Source of the DNA: Vampirovibrio sp.
GTDB taxonomy: Bacteria > Cyanobacteriota > Vampirovibrionia > Vampirovibrionales > Vampirovibrionaceae
Assembly: GCA_019634025.1 (NCBI GenBank)
Contig: JAHQWC010000055.1
Location: 1 to 50,024, forward strand
Length of the DNA: 50,024 nt
Direction: 5' to 3'
A program made the translations under genes and the position numbers. The notes beneath the pieces are model-generated. The model ran no database searches. It had not been told where the DNA came from and saw nothing but the letters and a program-made list of their open reading frames with translations. This document shows, one piece after another, positions 16,186 to 23,706 of the stretch (position 1 is the first letter of the stretch; every line of letters begins with the position of its first letter).

Positions 16186-17005
16186 TAGACAAGGTATCCA
16201 ATTGTTGTATCACTTGAGAAAATAGGGTGAGTGAGCTTTGATGCGCTTGGGTCCAGCCAAAATCCAGAGAGCGCGTGAAATAGCGTCGAAGTGTCGCCGG
16301 TGATATTTTACACCGATCCTCCGCCAGCCGCACCGCTTCTTCTAGGTGAGTACCGTCTGCAAAGAAAGCTTCGCGACTCTCACACAAGCGCTGGGTAACC
16401 TGTTGCAGGGTTTCAGCATTTGTCTGTGCCCAATCTTTTTGAGCCACCCACACCGCAAACACAAAAGGCAAACCGGTTTGCCGGAACCACAGGTCCGCTA
16501 AATCATAACAGTAATACCCTTCCTCCGGCAAAACATCCGCCATCATCAAAGCATGATCCCCAATAATTAAAGCATTTCCGGAAGATTCCAGTGCTGCCGC
16601 ATAATCGCCGGCAACATAGGATTTAAACCAAGGCCGAAAATCCACTTTCACAGACTGCTGTAGAAGGTGGGCCAGCAAAGCAATAGAGGTTTCTGAATCA
16701 TCCGGCACCATAATGGCAGGTAAGTCCAACAGGGTATGATTCATGGGATTTTTAGAGACAAACAACACACTTTCCACCGCCCCAGGAGAACTCACCGACA
16801 ACCCCGGCACCAAGAGGAGTTGGCGTTGGTGCCGCAAATAATGGGCGCTGGAGACGGGCGAGATTTCCAATTTACCCGCCGCCACAAACTGATTCAACGA
16901 TGCCGGAGATGCATACACTAAAGATTCCAGTTCGTTCGGCTGAAACAAATGATAAATGGGCAGGGTATTAATAAAAGAAATGGCGCCAATAGAAACCGGT
17001 CTCAC
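16127..17005 (-). CDS. mqnA: Chorismate dehydratase MqnA
   Basis: First enzyme of the futalosine menaquinone pathway: dehydrates chorismate to 3-[(1-carboxyvinyl)oxy]benzoate. The N-terminus VSIGAISFINTLPIYH (4-19) and ISPVSSAHYLRH (49-60) are typical of MqnA, as is the region SSPGAVESVLFVSK (77-90) and the C-terminal GWTQAHQSSL. The length of 292 residues is normal and it is cytosolic. It lies after mqnE on the same strand, separated by a palindromic repeat, and its 3' end overlaps rsgA by 59 bases. Confidence 0.9.
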   Translation of the reverse strand: MRPVSIGAISFINTLPIYHLFQPNELESLVYASPASLNQFVAAGKLEISPVSSAHYLRHQRQLLLVPGLSVSSPGAVESVLFVSKNPMNHTLLDLPAIMVPDDSETSIALLAHLLQQSVKVDFRPWFKSYVAGDYAAALESSGNALIIGDHALMMADVLPEEGYYCYDLADLWFRQTGLPFVFAVWVAQKDWAQTNAETLQQVTQRLCESREAFFADGTHLEEAVRLAEDRCKISPATLRRYFTRSLDFGWTQAHQSSLTLFSQVIQQLDTLSNGSERDSYTFSRTSSAIPF

Positions 17006-17044
17006 GTTTTCAGGCTCCTCTCACCTCAGAATGTATAGGACCTG

Positions 17045-17142
17045 CGTCGTCCTGAACGGAGTGAAGGATCCCCTGCGGGACAGAGGTCCAACGTGATCCC
17101 GCAGGGGGTCCTTCGTTTCGCTCCGCTACACTCAGGACGACG
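17045..17142. repeat. 98-nt palindromic repeat (CGTCGTCCTGA type)
   Basis: The left arm CGTCGTCCTGAACGGAGTG followed by AAGGATCCCCTGCGGGA is the inverted repeat of the right arm ending CACTCAGGACGACG, with a small insertion in the right arm. It resembles a repeat seen in many bacterial genomes. It sits in the mqnE-mqnA gap, so its hairpin could affect how much transcript reaches mqnA. Confidence 0.75.
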
Positions 17143-17169
17143 ATGGCTTCAAGCACTCGCGGCATTTCT

Positions 17170-18342
17170 TCAATCAATCTTATCTGGGCGTGGGTATACG
17201 TTTAAAATCTGGTACGTCGTATCCCGTTCTACTGGGGTTTTCCCAGCCTTCCAAATCATGGTCAGCAGATCCTGCTTAGTCATATGCTCGGCGCTTTCGG
17301 TGCCGGCCGCATGGGCAATTTTTTCTTCTACCACCGTTCCGTCCACATCATCCACCCCAAAGTTCAGCCCGACTTGGGACAGTTTCTCACCAATGTGAAT
17401 CCAGAATGCTTTGAGGTGAGGCACGTTATCTAAAATTAATCGGCTCACGGCAAAGTTCTTCAGATTCTCCACACCAGTCTGGGCATGAGCCGGATCAATT
17501 TTATTGCCTTCGTAATAGCAGTTCAGGGGAATAAAGCACATAAACCCACCGGTTAAATCCTGCTGATCCCGAAGGGCCAAGGCATGATCAATCCGCTCCT
17601 GATAAGTTTCTCCCAGGCCAGCAAGTAAGGTGGCATTGCTTTTCAGACCCAATTTGTGGGCTTTTCCGTGGATATCCAGCCACTGTTCTCCGGTAATTTT
17701 GCTGGGGCAAACCTCTTCACGCACTCTTGGCGCAAACACCTCAGCCCCACCACCGGGCAGAGATTGCAGACCGGCATCTTTGAGGGTCAAAATGGTTTCT
17801 TCCACCGTAATGCCCGCCAGTTTTGCAAAATAATCCAGCTCCACTGCCGTCAGCCCTTTAATGTGGACATGGGGAAAGTGCTTTTTCAGGGCTTTAAACA
17901 GATCCACGTAATACTCCAAACCTTGCTCAGGATACAGGCCCGACACAATGTGGAATTCCGACAAGGTGTCCTTGGCAGAATACTGATTCACGTGATCCAC
18001 CACGTCATCCACCGACATGGCATAGGCAAATGGGGATTTCTCTCCTTTTTTGTAGGAGCAAAACTTGCAGTTCAGTTCGCAAATATTGGTGGGGTTAATG
18101 TGGAAGTTATGCACCCAATACACATAATCCCGGTTTTCCACAGGCGTCCTTAAAATTCTGGCGGTATCCGCCAAAATACCCACAGACAATAGATCATCAC
18201 ACTCATACACCTCAATAGCCTCATCCCGGCTAATCCGTTGACCTTCCAACACCTTGGCGTAAATGTGCTTTAACGGGTTTGAGGGGCGCGTAATATACTG
18301 CTCTTTTAACCCATCCAACCGATCTACCACTGTGGCTGCCAT
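17170..18342 (-). CDS. mqnE: Aminofutalosine synthase MqnE (radical SAM)
   Basis: Joins the MqnA product to SAM-derived adenosine to form aminofutalosine. The CxxxCxxC cluster motif is CELNCKFC (88-95). MqnE-type features: HIVSGLYPEQGLEYY, LPGGGAEVF, KLGLKSNATLLAGLGET and QDLTGGFMCFIPL; MqnC proteins usually read TTATM in place of SNAT. The start at 18342 is chosen for AGGAGG seven bases upstream; an ATG nine codons earlier has none. The product is about 390 residues and cytosolic. MqnC is the main alternative. MqnB and MqnC are not in this window. Confidence 0.88.
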   Translation of the reverse strand: MAATVVDRLDGLKEQYITRPSNPLKHIYAKVLEGQRISRDEAIEVYECDDLLSVGILADTARILRTPVENRDYVYWVHNFHINPTNICELNCKFCSYKKGEKSPFAYAMSVDDVVDHVNQYSAKDTLSEFHIVSGLYPEQGLEYYVDLFKALKKHFPHVHIKGLTAVELDYFAKLAGITVEETILTLKDAGLQSLPGGGAEVFAPRVREEVCPSKITGEQWLDIHGKAHKLGLKSNATLLAGLGETYQERIDHALALRDQQDLTGGFMCFIPLNCYYEGNKIDPAHAQTGVENLKNFAVSRLILDNVPHLKAFWIHIGEKLSQVGLNFGVDDVDGTVVEEKIAHAAGTESAEHMTKQDLLTMIWKAGKTPVERDTTYQILNVYPRPDKID

Positions 18343-18471
18343 CGCCGTGCCTCCTACATGTATTATCATTCTCCAGCTATCTGCTTATACTGTCGTACAA
18401 ACAGACCCCGCCAGCAAGAAGGGCCTTTTTATTAGGGGGATATGCACATTTAGATCTCAAAAGTTTTGCCC

Positions 18472-18520
18472 GTGTGTCATTCCCGCGAAGGCGGGAATCC
18501 ATTGACAGCACTTGATAATA
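18472..18520. repeat. Dispersed hairpin repeat (CCCGCGAAGGCGGG type), copy 2
   Basis: Same sequence as 3563-3611 apart from a few changes: TGTGTCATTCCCGCGAAGGC, the rest of the 8-bp hairpin (18479-18498) and CCATTGACAGCACTTGA. Non-coding, between divergent genes. Confidence 0.75.
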
Positions 18521-18628
18521 GCTGACCCTGTACGAGCACAGGAATACTACCCAACCTCCTTGACATCCACCCAAAGCCGGTTACCCTCTCTACAAAGATA
18601 CGCAACACCATTCGACATCCACAAAAAA

Positions 18629-18682
18629 AGATCCCAATGATCCCAAATTAAATTTTCTAAGGGGATCTCAAAGATCCCAAAT
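18629..18682. repeat. GATC-rich repeat, two units
   Basis: Two pairs of GATCCCA or GATCTCA, nine bases apart within each pair and 34 bases between pairs (18630, 18639; 18664, 18673). The second pair forms a hairpin GGGATCT-CAA-AGATCCC. On the minus strand it reads TTTGGGATCTTTG..., matching the three tandem units at 48336-48420. Confidence 0.7.
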
Positions 18683-18896
18683 AAAAAATGAACAAACAGG
18701 AACTTCCCACCATCATTCACCGTCTAAACGGATACGGCATCAGTACGGCATTGGAAAGACGAAGACCCGGTCATCGTGTTAAAATTCATTAAGGAATTCA
18801 GAGGTTGTTGCACCTCTCTTCTCGGTTTTGTTTTTAACTGAATAACTTACCGAGATTAAAAGGTCAGGCATTTACCCAGGGAAGGACCCAACATCC

Positions 18897-19937
18897 GTGA
18901 CATTCACTGTTTTAAACAGGAACAAGTCTCACCAAGCCAGACACATATTAATGGCGGGTAGTTTAACCGTTGCTTTGGCCTTAAGTGGCTTGACACCAAT
19001 GGCCTTTGCCAAAACGCCCCGGCTTGCCACTAAAGACTTTCTACCCCCAATCGCCTCTATTAACGGCAAGGTAGAAGCCATCATTCCAGAAGTCGGCGAA
19101 GCGTCAGACCCGGAATCTTTATTAGAACCTGTATCCCTGGCTGCTGTGAGTTCCCCGGTGCTGAAAACTACCCCCAAGGTAGAAACCCTCAAAAACGATC
19201 TTAGCGCCCGGATGAACAGCGACGAATTCCAGACCATCCTCAGCCTACAACACGCTCAGGATGCCGAAGACCTGAAAAACCTGTGGGACGCCACCGTAGA
19301 ACGTAACCCAGTCATCCGGTTTTCGCTGGAAAAATTGGCCACCCCCCCGGATCTCCATACGTCTAAGTCCAGCATGTTCTTAAAAAAGACGCTGAACATG
19401 ATGATTATGAGTGCCGCCATGGGATCCTCACTTCTACCCGGTGCCGGTGGGGCATACCGCCAGATGGGCGTGATGGCTGGTGGGGACGCCGTGCAAAACC
19501 TGGTCAGTGGTAAAACCCGACCTCAAGGTGATTTTCTAACCACTACTGAGCAAATCCAGCTGGCTGGCCTCATCGATGAACTGCAAGGCAAGCTGTACCA
19601 GAGCTACCATGACTATAAAAACTCTTTACAGCTCATTACCGCCGCTCACCAAAAGACGGTGGAGAGCAATAAACTGTATTCCAAAGCCTTGGCCAGTAAA
19701 AACGAAACTGCCTGTGTCGCCGCCGGATCCGCTTATTATAAAGCCCTCCTAAACGAAACCCGTCTGCGCCAAGAAGCGATGAAGCAACGTATCCAATTAG
19801 AACGCCTGGCAGGTATCGAGCCCGTCCAGCAACTCGCACTGGCTGTGGATGTCCCGGACCAGACTGCCGATAGCTCAACACCCGATACAGCAGGCTTACT
19901 CCTAGATAAGGCCATTACCGATGAAACAGATGAGTAA
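18897..19937 (+). CDS. Secreted protein with TolC-like helical pattern, paralogue A
   Basis: A 346-residue exported protein: basic start, hydrophobic core and AFA-KT cleavage site give a signal peptide of about 38 residues. From about residue 120 it has LWDATVERNPVIRFSLEKLA, then a Gly/Met-rich hydrophobic middle, then long helices with LQGKLYQSYHDYKNSL and a final arginine/glutamine-rich helix ending LERLAGIEPV. This order resembles half of an outer-membrane efflux (TolC) hairpin unit. The next gene encodes a clear paralogue. The GTG start has AAGGA ten bases upstream. Function unknown; envelope location is inferred. Confidence 0.8.
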   Translation: MTFTVLNRNKSHQARHILMAGSLTVALALSGLTPMAFAKTPRLATKDFLPPIASINGKVEAIIPEVGEASDPESLLEPVSLAAVSSPVLKTTPKVETLKNDLSARMNSDEFQTILSLQHAQDAEDLKNLWDATVERNPVIRFSLEKLATPPDLHTSKSSMFLKKTLNMMIMSAAMGSSLLPGAGGAYRQMGVMAGGDAVQNLVSGKTRPQGDFLTTTEQIQLAGLIDELQGKLYQSYHDYKNSLQLITAAHQKTVESNKLYSKALASKNETACVAAGSAYYKALLNETRLRQEAMKQRIQLERLAGIEPVQQLALAVDVPDQTADSSTPDTAGLLLDKAITDETDE

Positions 19938-20898
19938 ATTTTCTAAACAATTCGCCGTAGGCCTTTTTATGCTGGCATTCTCTGTAACAGTCATCCCGTC
20001 TGCAGGCGCCTTTGGCCTGTTCGGCAAAAAACAGCCAGATGACTCTGCTAAAGTGGAAGAGGCCATCGAAGAATCCTCCGAAAGCTTTACCCTGGAAGAC
20101 GATAACGCGGCACAAACTGAAACCCAGACCACCGCTGTTGAAACCCCGGATCTCGATACCCTCTCGCCAGAGGCGCGCCAAGAACTGGTTAAGCTTTCAG
20201 AAGCCATCCAACAAGAACACCACACCATCGCCAATGAACTGCGAGATGGGGAAGACGACACCGTAAAAGACATTGCCCTGCTGTGGCAAGCCGCTGTAGA
20301 AAAAAGCGGCACCATCCGCTATGCCATTGAGAACTTATCACGCCGCGATGGAACCGCCCAAGGAATGCAAGGGGAAAGCTTCAGCAAGCGTCTGCTTAAA
20401 AGCGCCGCCAAAGTTGGTGGGATGGGTGCCTCCATTTGGACCCAAACACCCACAGGCCTGTTTGGCAGCAGTATGGTAGATGAAATGCTGCGGGGAGACC
20501 CTAATGTTTCAGCCATGACCCGAGTCACCGACGCTGATATGGTCATCTTGGCCAAAGAGGTAGAATCCCTCCAAGCCCAAGTCATTGAAAGCTATTACGA
20601 TTACCGTCACGCCCGCGAACGGTGGGAATTGGCCCAACAGGCAGAACAATCCATCACCGGCTTTTATGACAATCTCACTAAAAAGGTGGATTCTGGAGAC
20701 GTCGCTGCTGTTGCCATGCAACCCGTCGTAGACTCTTTATACGAAAACATTGTCCTAGAAGCCCTGACGGAAAAACAGGCATTTATCAGCAGCCGTAACG
20801 CGCTTGGCGTTTTGGTGGGCGTTGATGCGCTTCAGGCTTTGGAAGAAATCCACGAAAAAGAAAAAACCGCCTTCATGTCGGCTGAATCTGCTTCTTAA
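19921..20898 (+). CDS. Secreted protein with TolC-like helical pattern, paralogue B
   Basis: A 325-residue exported protein with a signal peptide (residues 1-30, cleavage after AGA). After an acidic linker (35-80) it repeats the architecture of its neighbour: LLWQAAVEKSGTIRYAIENL matches LWDATVERNPVIRFSLEKLA, LQAQVIESYYDYRHARERWE matches LQGKLYQSYHDYKNSLQLI, and the last helix ends NALGVLVGVDALQALEE. It overlaps the upstream paralogue by 17 bases, with AAGG nine bases before its ATG, so the pair is co-translated. The two may form a hetero-oligomer (inference). No beta-strand insertion typical of full TolC is evident. Confidence 0.8.
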   Translation: MKQMSKFSKQFAVGLFMLAFSVTVIPSAGAFGLFGKKQPDDSAKVEEAIEESSESFTLEDDNAAQTETQTTAVETPDLDTLSPEARQELVKLSEAIQQEHHTIANELRDGEDDTVKDIALLWQAAVEKSGTIRYAIENLSRRDGTAQGMQGESFSKRLLKSAAKVGGMGASIWTQTPTGLFGSSMVDEMLRGDPNVSAMTRVTDADMVILAKEVESLQAQVIESYYDYRHARERWELAQQAEQSITGFYDNLTKKVDSGDVAAVAMQPVVDSLYENIVLEALTEKQAFISSRNALGVLVGVDALQALEEIHEKEKTAFMSAESAS

Positions 20899-20936
20899 GT
20901 CTTAAATATATTATTCCAGTCTGAATATCAAAACCT

Positions 20937-20964
20937 AAAAGACGACGGTTACCCGTCGTCTTTT
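20937..20964. terminator. Bidirectional intrinsic terminator
   Basis: Stem AAAAGACGACGG/CCGTCGTCTTTT, 12 perfect pairs with loop TTAC. The A and T flanks make it work on both strands. It lies between the converging secreted-paralogue pair and rpsP. Confidence 0.9.
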
Positions 20965-20987
20965 AAAAAGATTCATATGAACCTAGC

Positions 20988-21407
20988 CTATTCGGCAGGG
21001 GCTTCCTCAGCTTCAGCAGCAGGGGCTGCTGCTTCTACTGCGGCAGGCTCTTCAGTTTTAGGTTCTTCGGCAGCTGCAGGAGCAGCTTCCTCAGCAGGTT
21101 TATCTTCATCTGCTTTGGCTTTGGCCTTTTTAGACAAACGTTCCTTGCGAACCAGCTCCAGGCGAATCAATTCACCGGATTCTGGGGCTTTATCGATGAG
21201 CCATTTCACTTTATCTGAAGGCTGAGCGCCTTTAGAGACCCAATCCAGGGCCTGAGTCTTGTTCAGTTTCAAATCTTTTGTCAGGGGATTGTAGTACCCC
21301 AGTTCTTCAATAGGCGCACAATCCCGGCGAGCGCGGATATCCGTCACCACAATCCGGTAAAATGGACGCTTTTTCCGTCCCAGGCGCTTCAAGCGAATCT
21401 TAACCAT
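20988..21407 (-). CDS. rpsP: 30S ribosomal protein S16 with long acidic tail
   Basis: Core S16 sequence in residues 1-80: [20 protein letters not shown], then [10 protein letters not shown]. The ATG at 21407 is the family start; an in-frame GTG six codons earlier adds residues that S16 lacks. After about residue 85 comes a 50-residue tail made almost only of Ala, Glu, Pro and Lys, unusual in length (S16 is normally about 80-90 residues; this is 139). The tail is probably disordered. Monocistronic here, with a promoter-like palindromic region upstream and a shared terminator downstream. Confidence 0.95.
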   Translation of the reverse strand: MVKIRLKRLGRKKRPFYRIVVTDIRARRDCAPIEELGYYNPLTKDLKLNKTQALDWVSKGAQPSDKVKWLIDKAPESGELIRLELVRKERLSKKAKAKADEDKPAEEAAPAAAEEPKTEEPAAVEAAAPAAEAEEAPAE

Positions 21408-21436
21408 AAAAGACTTTATCTCCACATTGTCAAAGG

Positions 21437-21477
21437 GTTGGCTATTCTTTGTATCACAAAGCCAACTACCATGACAA
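21437..21477 (-). promoter_or_regulatory. Promoter of rpsP overlapping a palindrome
   Basis: Minus strand: -35 TTGTCA (21472-21477), 18-nt spacer, -10 TACAAA (21448-21453). The -10 and spacer are covered by a dyad GTTGG-CTATT-CTTTGT-ATC-ACAAAG-CCAAC (21437-21466), which could be an operator. The -10 is only four of six. Confidence 0.35.
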
Positions 21478-21497
21478 GATTGATATTATTAAGAAAT

Positions 21498-21511
21498 GAC
21501 GCAGGTGCGTC
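21498..21511 (-). terminator. Weak hairpin at the end of the respiratory operon
   Basis: GACGCA-GG-TGCGTC (6-bp stem) overlaps the last stop codon of the operon and is followed on the minus strand by ATTTCTTAAT. The stem is short and the T tract is interrupted, so this is tentative. Confidence 0.35.
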
Positions 21512-21885
21512 TATTTATTTTTTTGAACCAAATATATCGTACCCAGCAAGGCGGTTCCCAACAACAGTACCGTCAAAGTGGGACCTACTGATATAGCCGA
21601 AGGATTAGCTATATAGATGAGAGCCACTGCTGCAACAATATAAATACCGATAAATCGAGGCACTAAAAACGTCACGGCCAAAGCACCCAAAAAAGCCAAG
21701 ATAATGGCAAGTCCAAATATAGGTAGCTCTACCACACCGCTTAATACTAACGGCAATGACACCATAACCACAAACAAAGACCCAAAGAGGATAACCCCCC
21801 AAAATTCATGGAAAAACCACTTGGCTGTCGCCTCAGGGTCGCGGACGCCTTCTTCTTCACTTTCGTGGTGGGCCATCATCATCAT
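21511..21885 (-). CDS. Small multi-pass membrane protein of the respiratory operon
   Basis: A 124-residue protein, last gene of the operon. After a His/Glu-rich start (MMMMAHHESEEEG) it has four hydrophobic segments, about residues 27-50, 52-70, 72-92 and 97-118. I know no family. The start could be any of four consecutive ATGs; AAGGAG lies 13 bases before the first. Its place beside two other small membrane proteins and the cytochrome b genes suggests an accessory or assembly subunit of the complex (inference). No haem or metal motif is visible beyond the N-terminal His pair. Confidence 0.7.
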   Translation of the reverse strand: MMMMAHHESEEEGVRDPEATAKWFFHEFWGVILFGSLFVVMVSLPLVLSGVVELPIFGLAIILAFLGALAVTFLVPRFIGIYIVAAVALIYIANPSAISVGPTLTVLLLGTALLGTIYLVQKNK

Positions 21886-21916
21886 CAGTCGCTCTGAACT
21901 CCTTAGTTAATAGCTG

Positions 21917-22045
21917 TTACGCCTCAGCTACCATACCAAACGAGGCAATGGTCAGTAACAGTAAAAAATAAATCAGAAAAAACCACAGGTTTTTAAAAAA
22001 CATCTCAACTTCATATTGCTTCTTAACCGGCTTTTGACGAACCAT
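21917..22045 (-). CDS. 42-residue single-pass membrane protein of the respiratory operon
   Basis: A short gene with an excellent AAGGAG ribosome-binding site seven bases before its ATG. The product starts basic (MVRQKPVKKQYEVEM) and continues into one membrane helix (FFKNLWFFLIYFLLLLTIAS) with a short end. It sits 19 bases after the MvhD-type gene and 31 bases before the 124-residue protein, all on one strand. Cytochrome complexes often carry one-helix subunits of this size, such as the Pet small subunits of b6f, but I see no match in sequence and infer the role from place and shape only. Confidence 0.75.
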   Translation of the reverse strand: MVRQKPVKKQYEVEMFFKNLWFFLIYFLLLLTIASFGMVAEA

Positions 22046-22064
22046 AATCTATCTCCTTCCGGCC

Positions 22065-22514
22065 TTAGCTAGATGCTTCTACAGCTTGACTTGCGGAACC
22101 AGTGGCGGCATCCGACGAATCAATGGTTTTTAAGTATTCCTGAAAATCGCCCACCATTTCCTGCAGCTTCTCGTATTCCAGCACAGATAGCCAATAGGCT
22201 TGAATACGTCGCTGATCGGTACTGGGTTTTATTTTCGGCATCCGGGTGCCCAGCAGGCGTTCCCGCAAAAACTTGTTGCCTTCCCGGTAATGGCAGTCTC
22301 CAATCCGGCAGCCACAGGCAAAGGTCCCGTCTGCACCATTTTTCAAGGCCGTTTCCAGCATAATGGGCTGAATCATCCCACTACAAGGCACCTTGATAAT
22401 CTGAACATTGGGATCATCTTTCAAGCAACCTTTTTCATCCAACTGATCCTTCAGCTCGACGCTCCGTTCACAGACCAGTCCGATGATTTTCTCTTTGTTT
22501 TCTGTTGAAGTCAT
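22065..22514 (-). CDS. MvhD/FlpD-type hydrogenase iron-sulfur subunit homologue
   Basis: A 149-residue protein of the methyl-viologen hydrogenase delta-subunit family, which passes electrons between an iron-sulfur partner and heterodisulfide-reductase-like flavoproteins. The signature is present: VPCSGMI (42-48), LKNGADG (57-63), FACGCRIGDCHY (65-76) and GNKFLRERL (79-87). Cys15, Cys44, Cys67, Cys69 and Cys74 could hold a [2Fe-2S] centre. No hydrogenase or HdrA gene is in the window. It follows the cytochrome b-ferredoxin fusion by 35 bases, so its likely partner is that protein's Fe-S domain. AAGGAA precedes the ATG. Confidence 0.85.
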   Translation of the reverse strand: MTSTENKEKIIGLVCERSVELKDQLDEKGCLKDDPNVQIIKVPCSGMIQPIMLETALKNGADGTFACGCRIGDCHYREGNKFLRERLLGTRMPKIKPSTDQRRIQAYWLSVLEYEKLQEMVGDFQEYLKTIDSSDAATGSASQAVEASS

Positions 22515-22549
22515 ATGCTTGTCTTCCTTAAATGCGTCTTGGCTGAAGT

Positions 22550-23674
22550 TTATGAGGACGTCGTCGCCAGCGCGACTTTAATTTCTTCCAATACATCCGC
22601 TGATTCTCGACGGGGAATTTCAATGGCCTTAAAAGCACAGGCGCCTACACATAAACCGCAGTTAGAACACCGTCCGGCATCCACCACGGCTAAACGTTTA
22701 AAGCGAGTGTCATCATCCCGGTCCACCATCTCAATAGCTTCATAAGGGCAGTCATGGTAGCACAGGGAACATCCGGTACAGTTCTCAAACTTCACATGGG
22801 CAAACTGACCGCGCAAGGTCTTTTTATGCAGATAGGGTAGCCACAGCAGGGCGACAATCACACCCAAGGTCAACGCCCATACCCAACCGGCATCCCATCC
22901 TTTTACCGCTAGCCATTGGGGCCACATATACAACAGATCAAAGGAAATGGATTGAGAGAAAGCAGCCCTGTTCGGATCAGCGCCCAACTCTACCGGGAAG
23001 AACCCGCAAATCATAAATAAACCGCCCAGCAACAGCAGGTATAACGGCGCCGGAGCATCGGTGACCGGGCGGGTAATCCGCAGGTAATGCATCCATAAAA
23101 AGAACATCAACAACCCAGGAATCGCCAAGTGCAAAAACAGCAACCGGGTCAGGGTAAAGTCCACCATCTTGCCGCCGGGCATAAAAAACTCGGCCAATCC
23201 GGCCCCCACTAAGGGCAAGGCTCCCAGCAGGTTCACCGTCATGCTGGTCAGGTTCACCGCTTCCTGGTCCCAAATCAACAGGTAGCCGGTTAAACCCACC
23301 AGAAAGGTGATGGTTAACAAAATCACGCCGGTGAGCCACGGAATAATCCGGTATTCTCGATACCGATCCGTAAACCACACGCGCAACATGTGCAGCAACA
23401 CAAAAATCATCATGCCATCCGCTGCATAACGGTGGATACTACGAAATGCGTTTCCAAACGGAATCTGCTCGGTAATATATTTTACCGACGGATACGCCTT
23501 TGTCATGGTGGGCACGTAGTAGGCAAACAGGAGCAAGCCGGAAATAAACAGCGTCCAGATGAAAAAGTTCGGCAAGGCGCCATGGTAATAGAACGGATTG
23601 TATTTTTGAGAAAAGACCTTGTTCAAGCCTTTCTCAATCCACAGGGTAAAGGTTTGTAGCCGTTCCGTATACAT
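22550..23674 (-). CDS. Cytochrome b (N-terminal type) fused to two [4Fe-4S] clusters
   Basis: 374 residues. Residues 1-285 are a cytochrome b N-domain with extra membrane helices; both haem pairs are present, His81/His182 and His95/His196, each pair in equivalent helices and spaced 14 residues apart. Residues 290-355 are a bacterial ferredoxin with CxxCxxCxxxCP (Cys299, 302, 305, 309) and CxxCxxCxxxCA (Cys336, 339, 342, 346). There is no subunit-IV part and no PEWY motif. The clusters should lie on the cytoplasmic side, able to reach the MvhD-type protein encoded next. Proposed role: transmembrane electron transfer between quinone or haem and low-potential Fe-S carriers (inference). Confidence 0.9.
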   Translation of the reverse strand: MYTERLQTFTLWIEKGLNKVFSQKYNPFYYHGALPNFFIWTLFISGLLLFAYYVPTMTKAYPSVKYITEQIPFGNAFRSIHRYAADGMMIFVLLHMLRVWFTDRYREYRIIPWLTGVILLTITFLVGLTGYLLIWDQEAVNLTSMTVNLLGALPLVGAGLAEFFMPGGKMVDFTLTRLLFLHLAIPGLLMFFLWMHYLRITRPVTDAPAPLYLLLLGGLFMICGFFPVELGADPNRAAFSQSISFDLLYMWPQWLAVKGWDAGWVWALTLGVIVALLWLPYLHKKTLRGQFAHVKFENCTGCSLCYHDCPYEAIEMVDRDDDTRFKRLAVVDAGRCSNCGLCVGACAFKAIEIPRRESADVLEEIKVALATTSS

Positions 23675-23706
23675 ATCTTACCGTTCCTCGTTTATAACTA
23701 TTGGGC

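Larger units (their letters stand above)
18343..18896. other. 554-nt intergenic region with two repeats
   Basis: Between the mqnE start and the first secreted paralogue I see no gene. It holds a CCCGCGAAGGCGGG hairpin repeat (18472-18520), a GATCCCA-rich repeat (18629-18682) and a weak hairpin AGAGGT/ACCTCT near 18803-18820 followed by T-rich sequence. It must also carry the promoters for mqnE (minus) and the gene at 18897 (plus), but I could not fix them. Confidence 0.5.

Noticed and set aside
22065-22514. Hydrogenase operon
   Set aside because: MvhD-type proteins also serve complexes without hydrogenase, and no large or small hydrogenase subunit is in the window.
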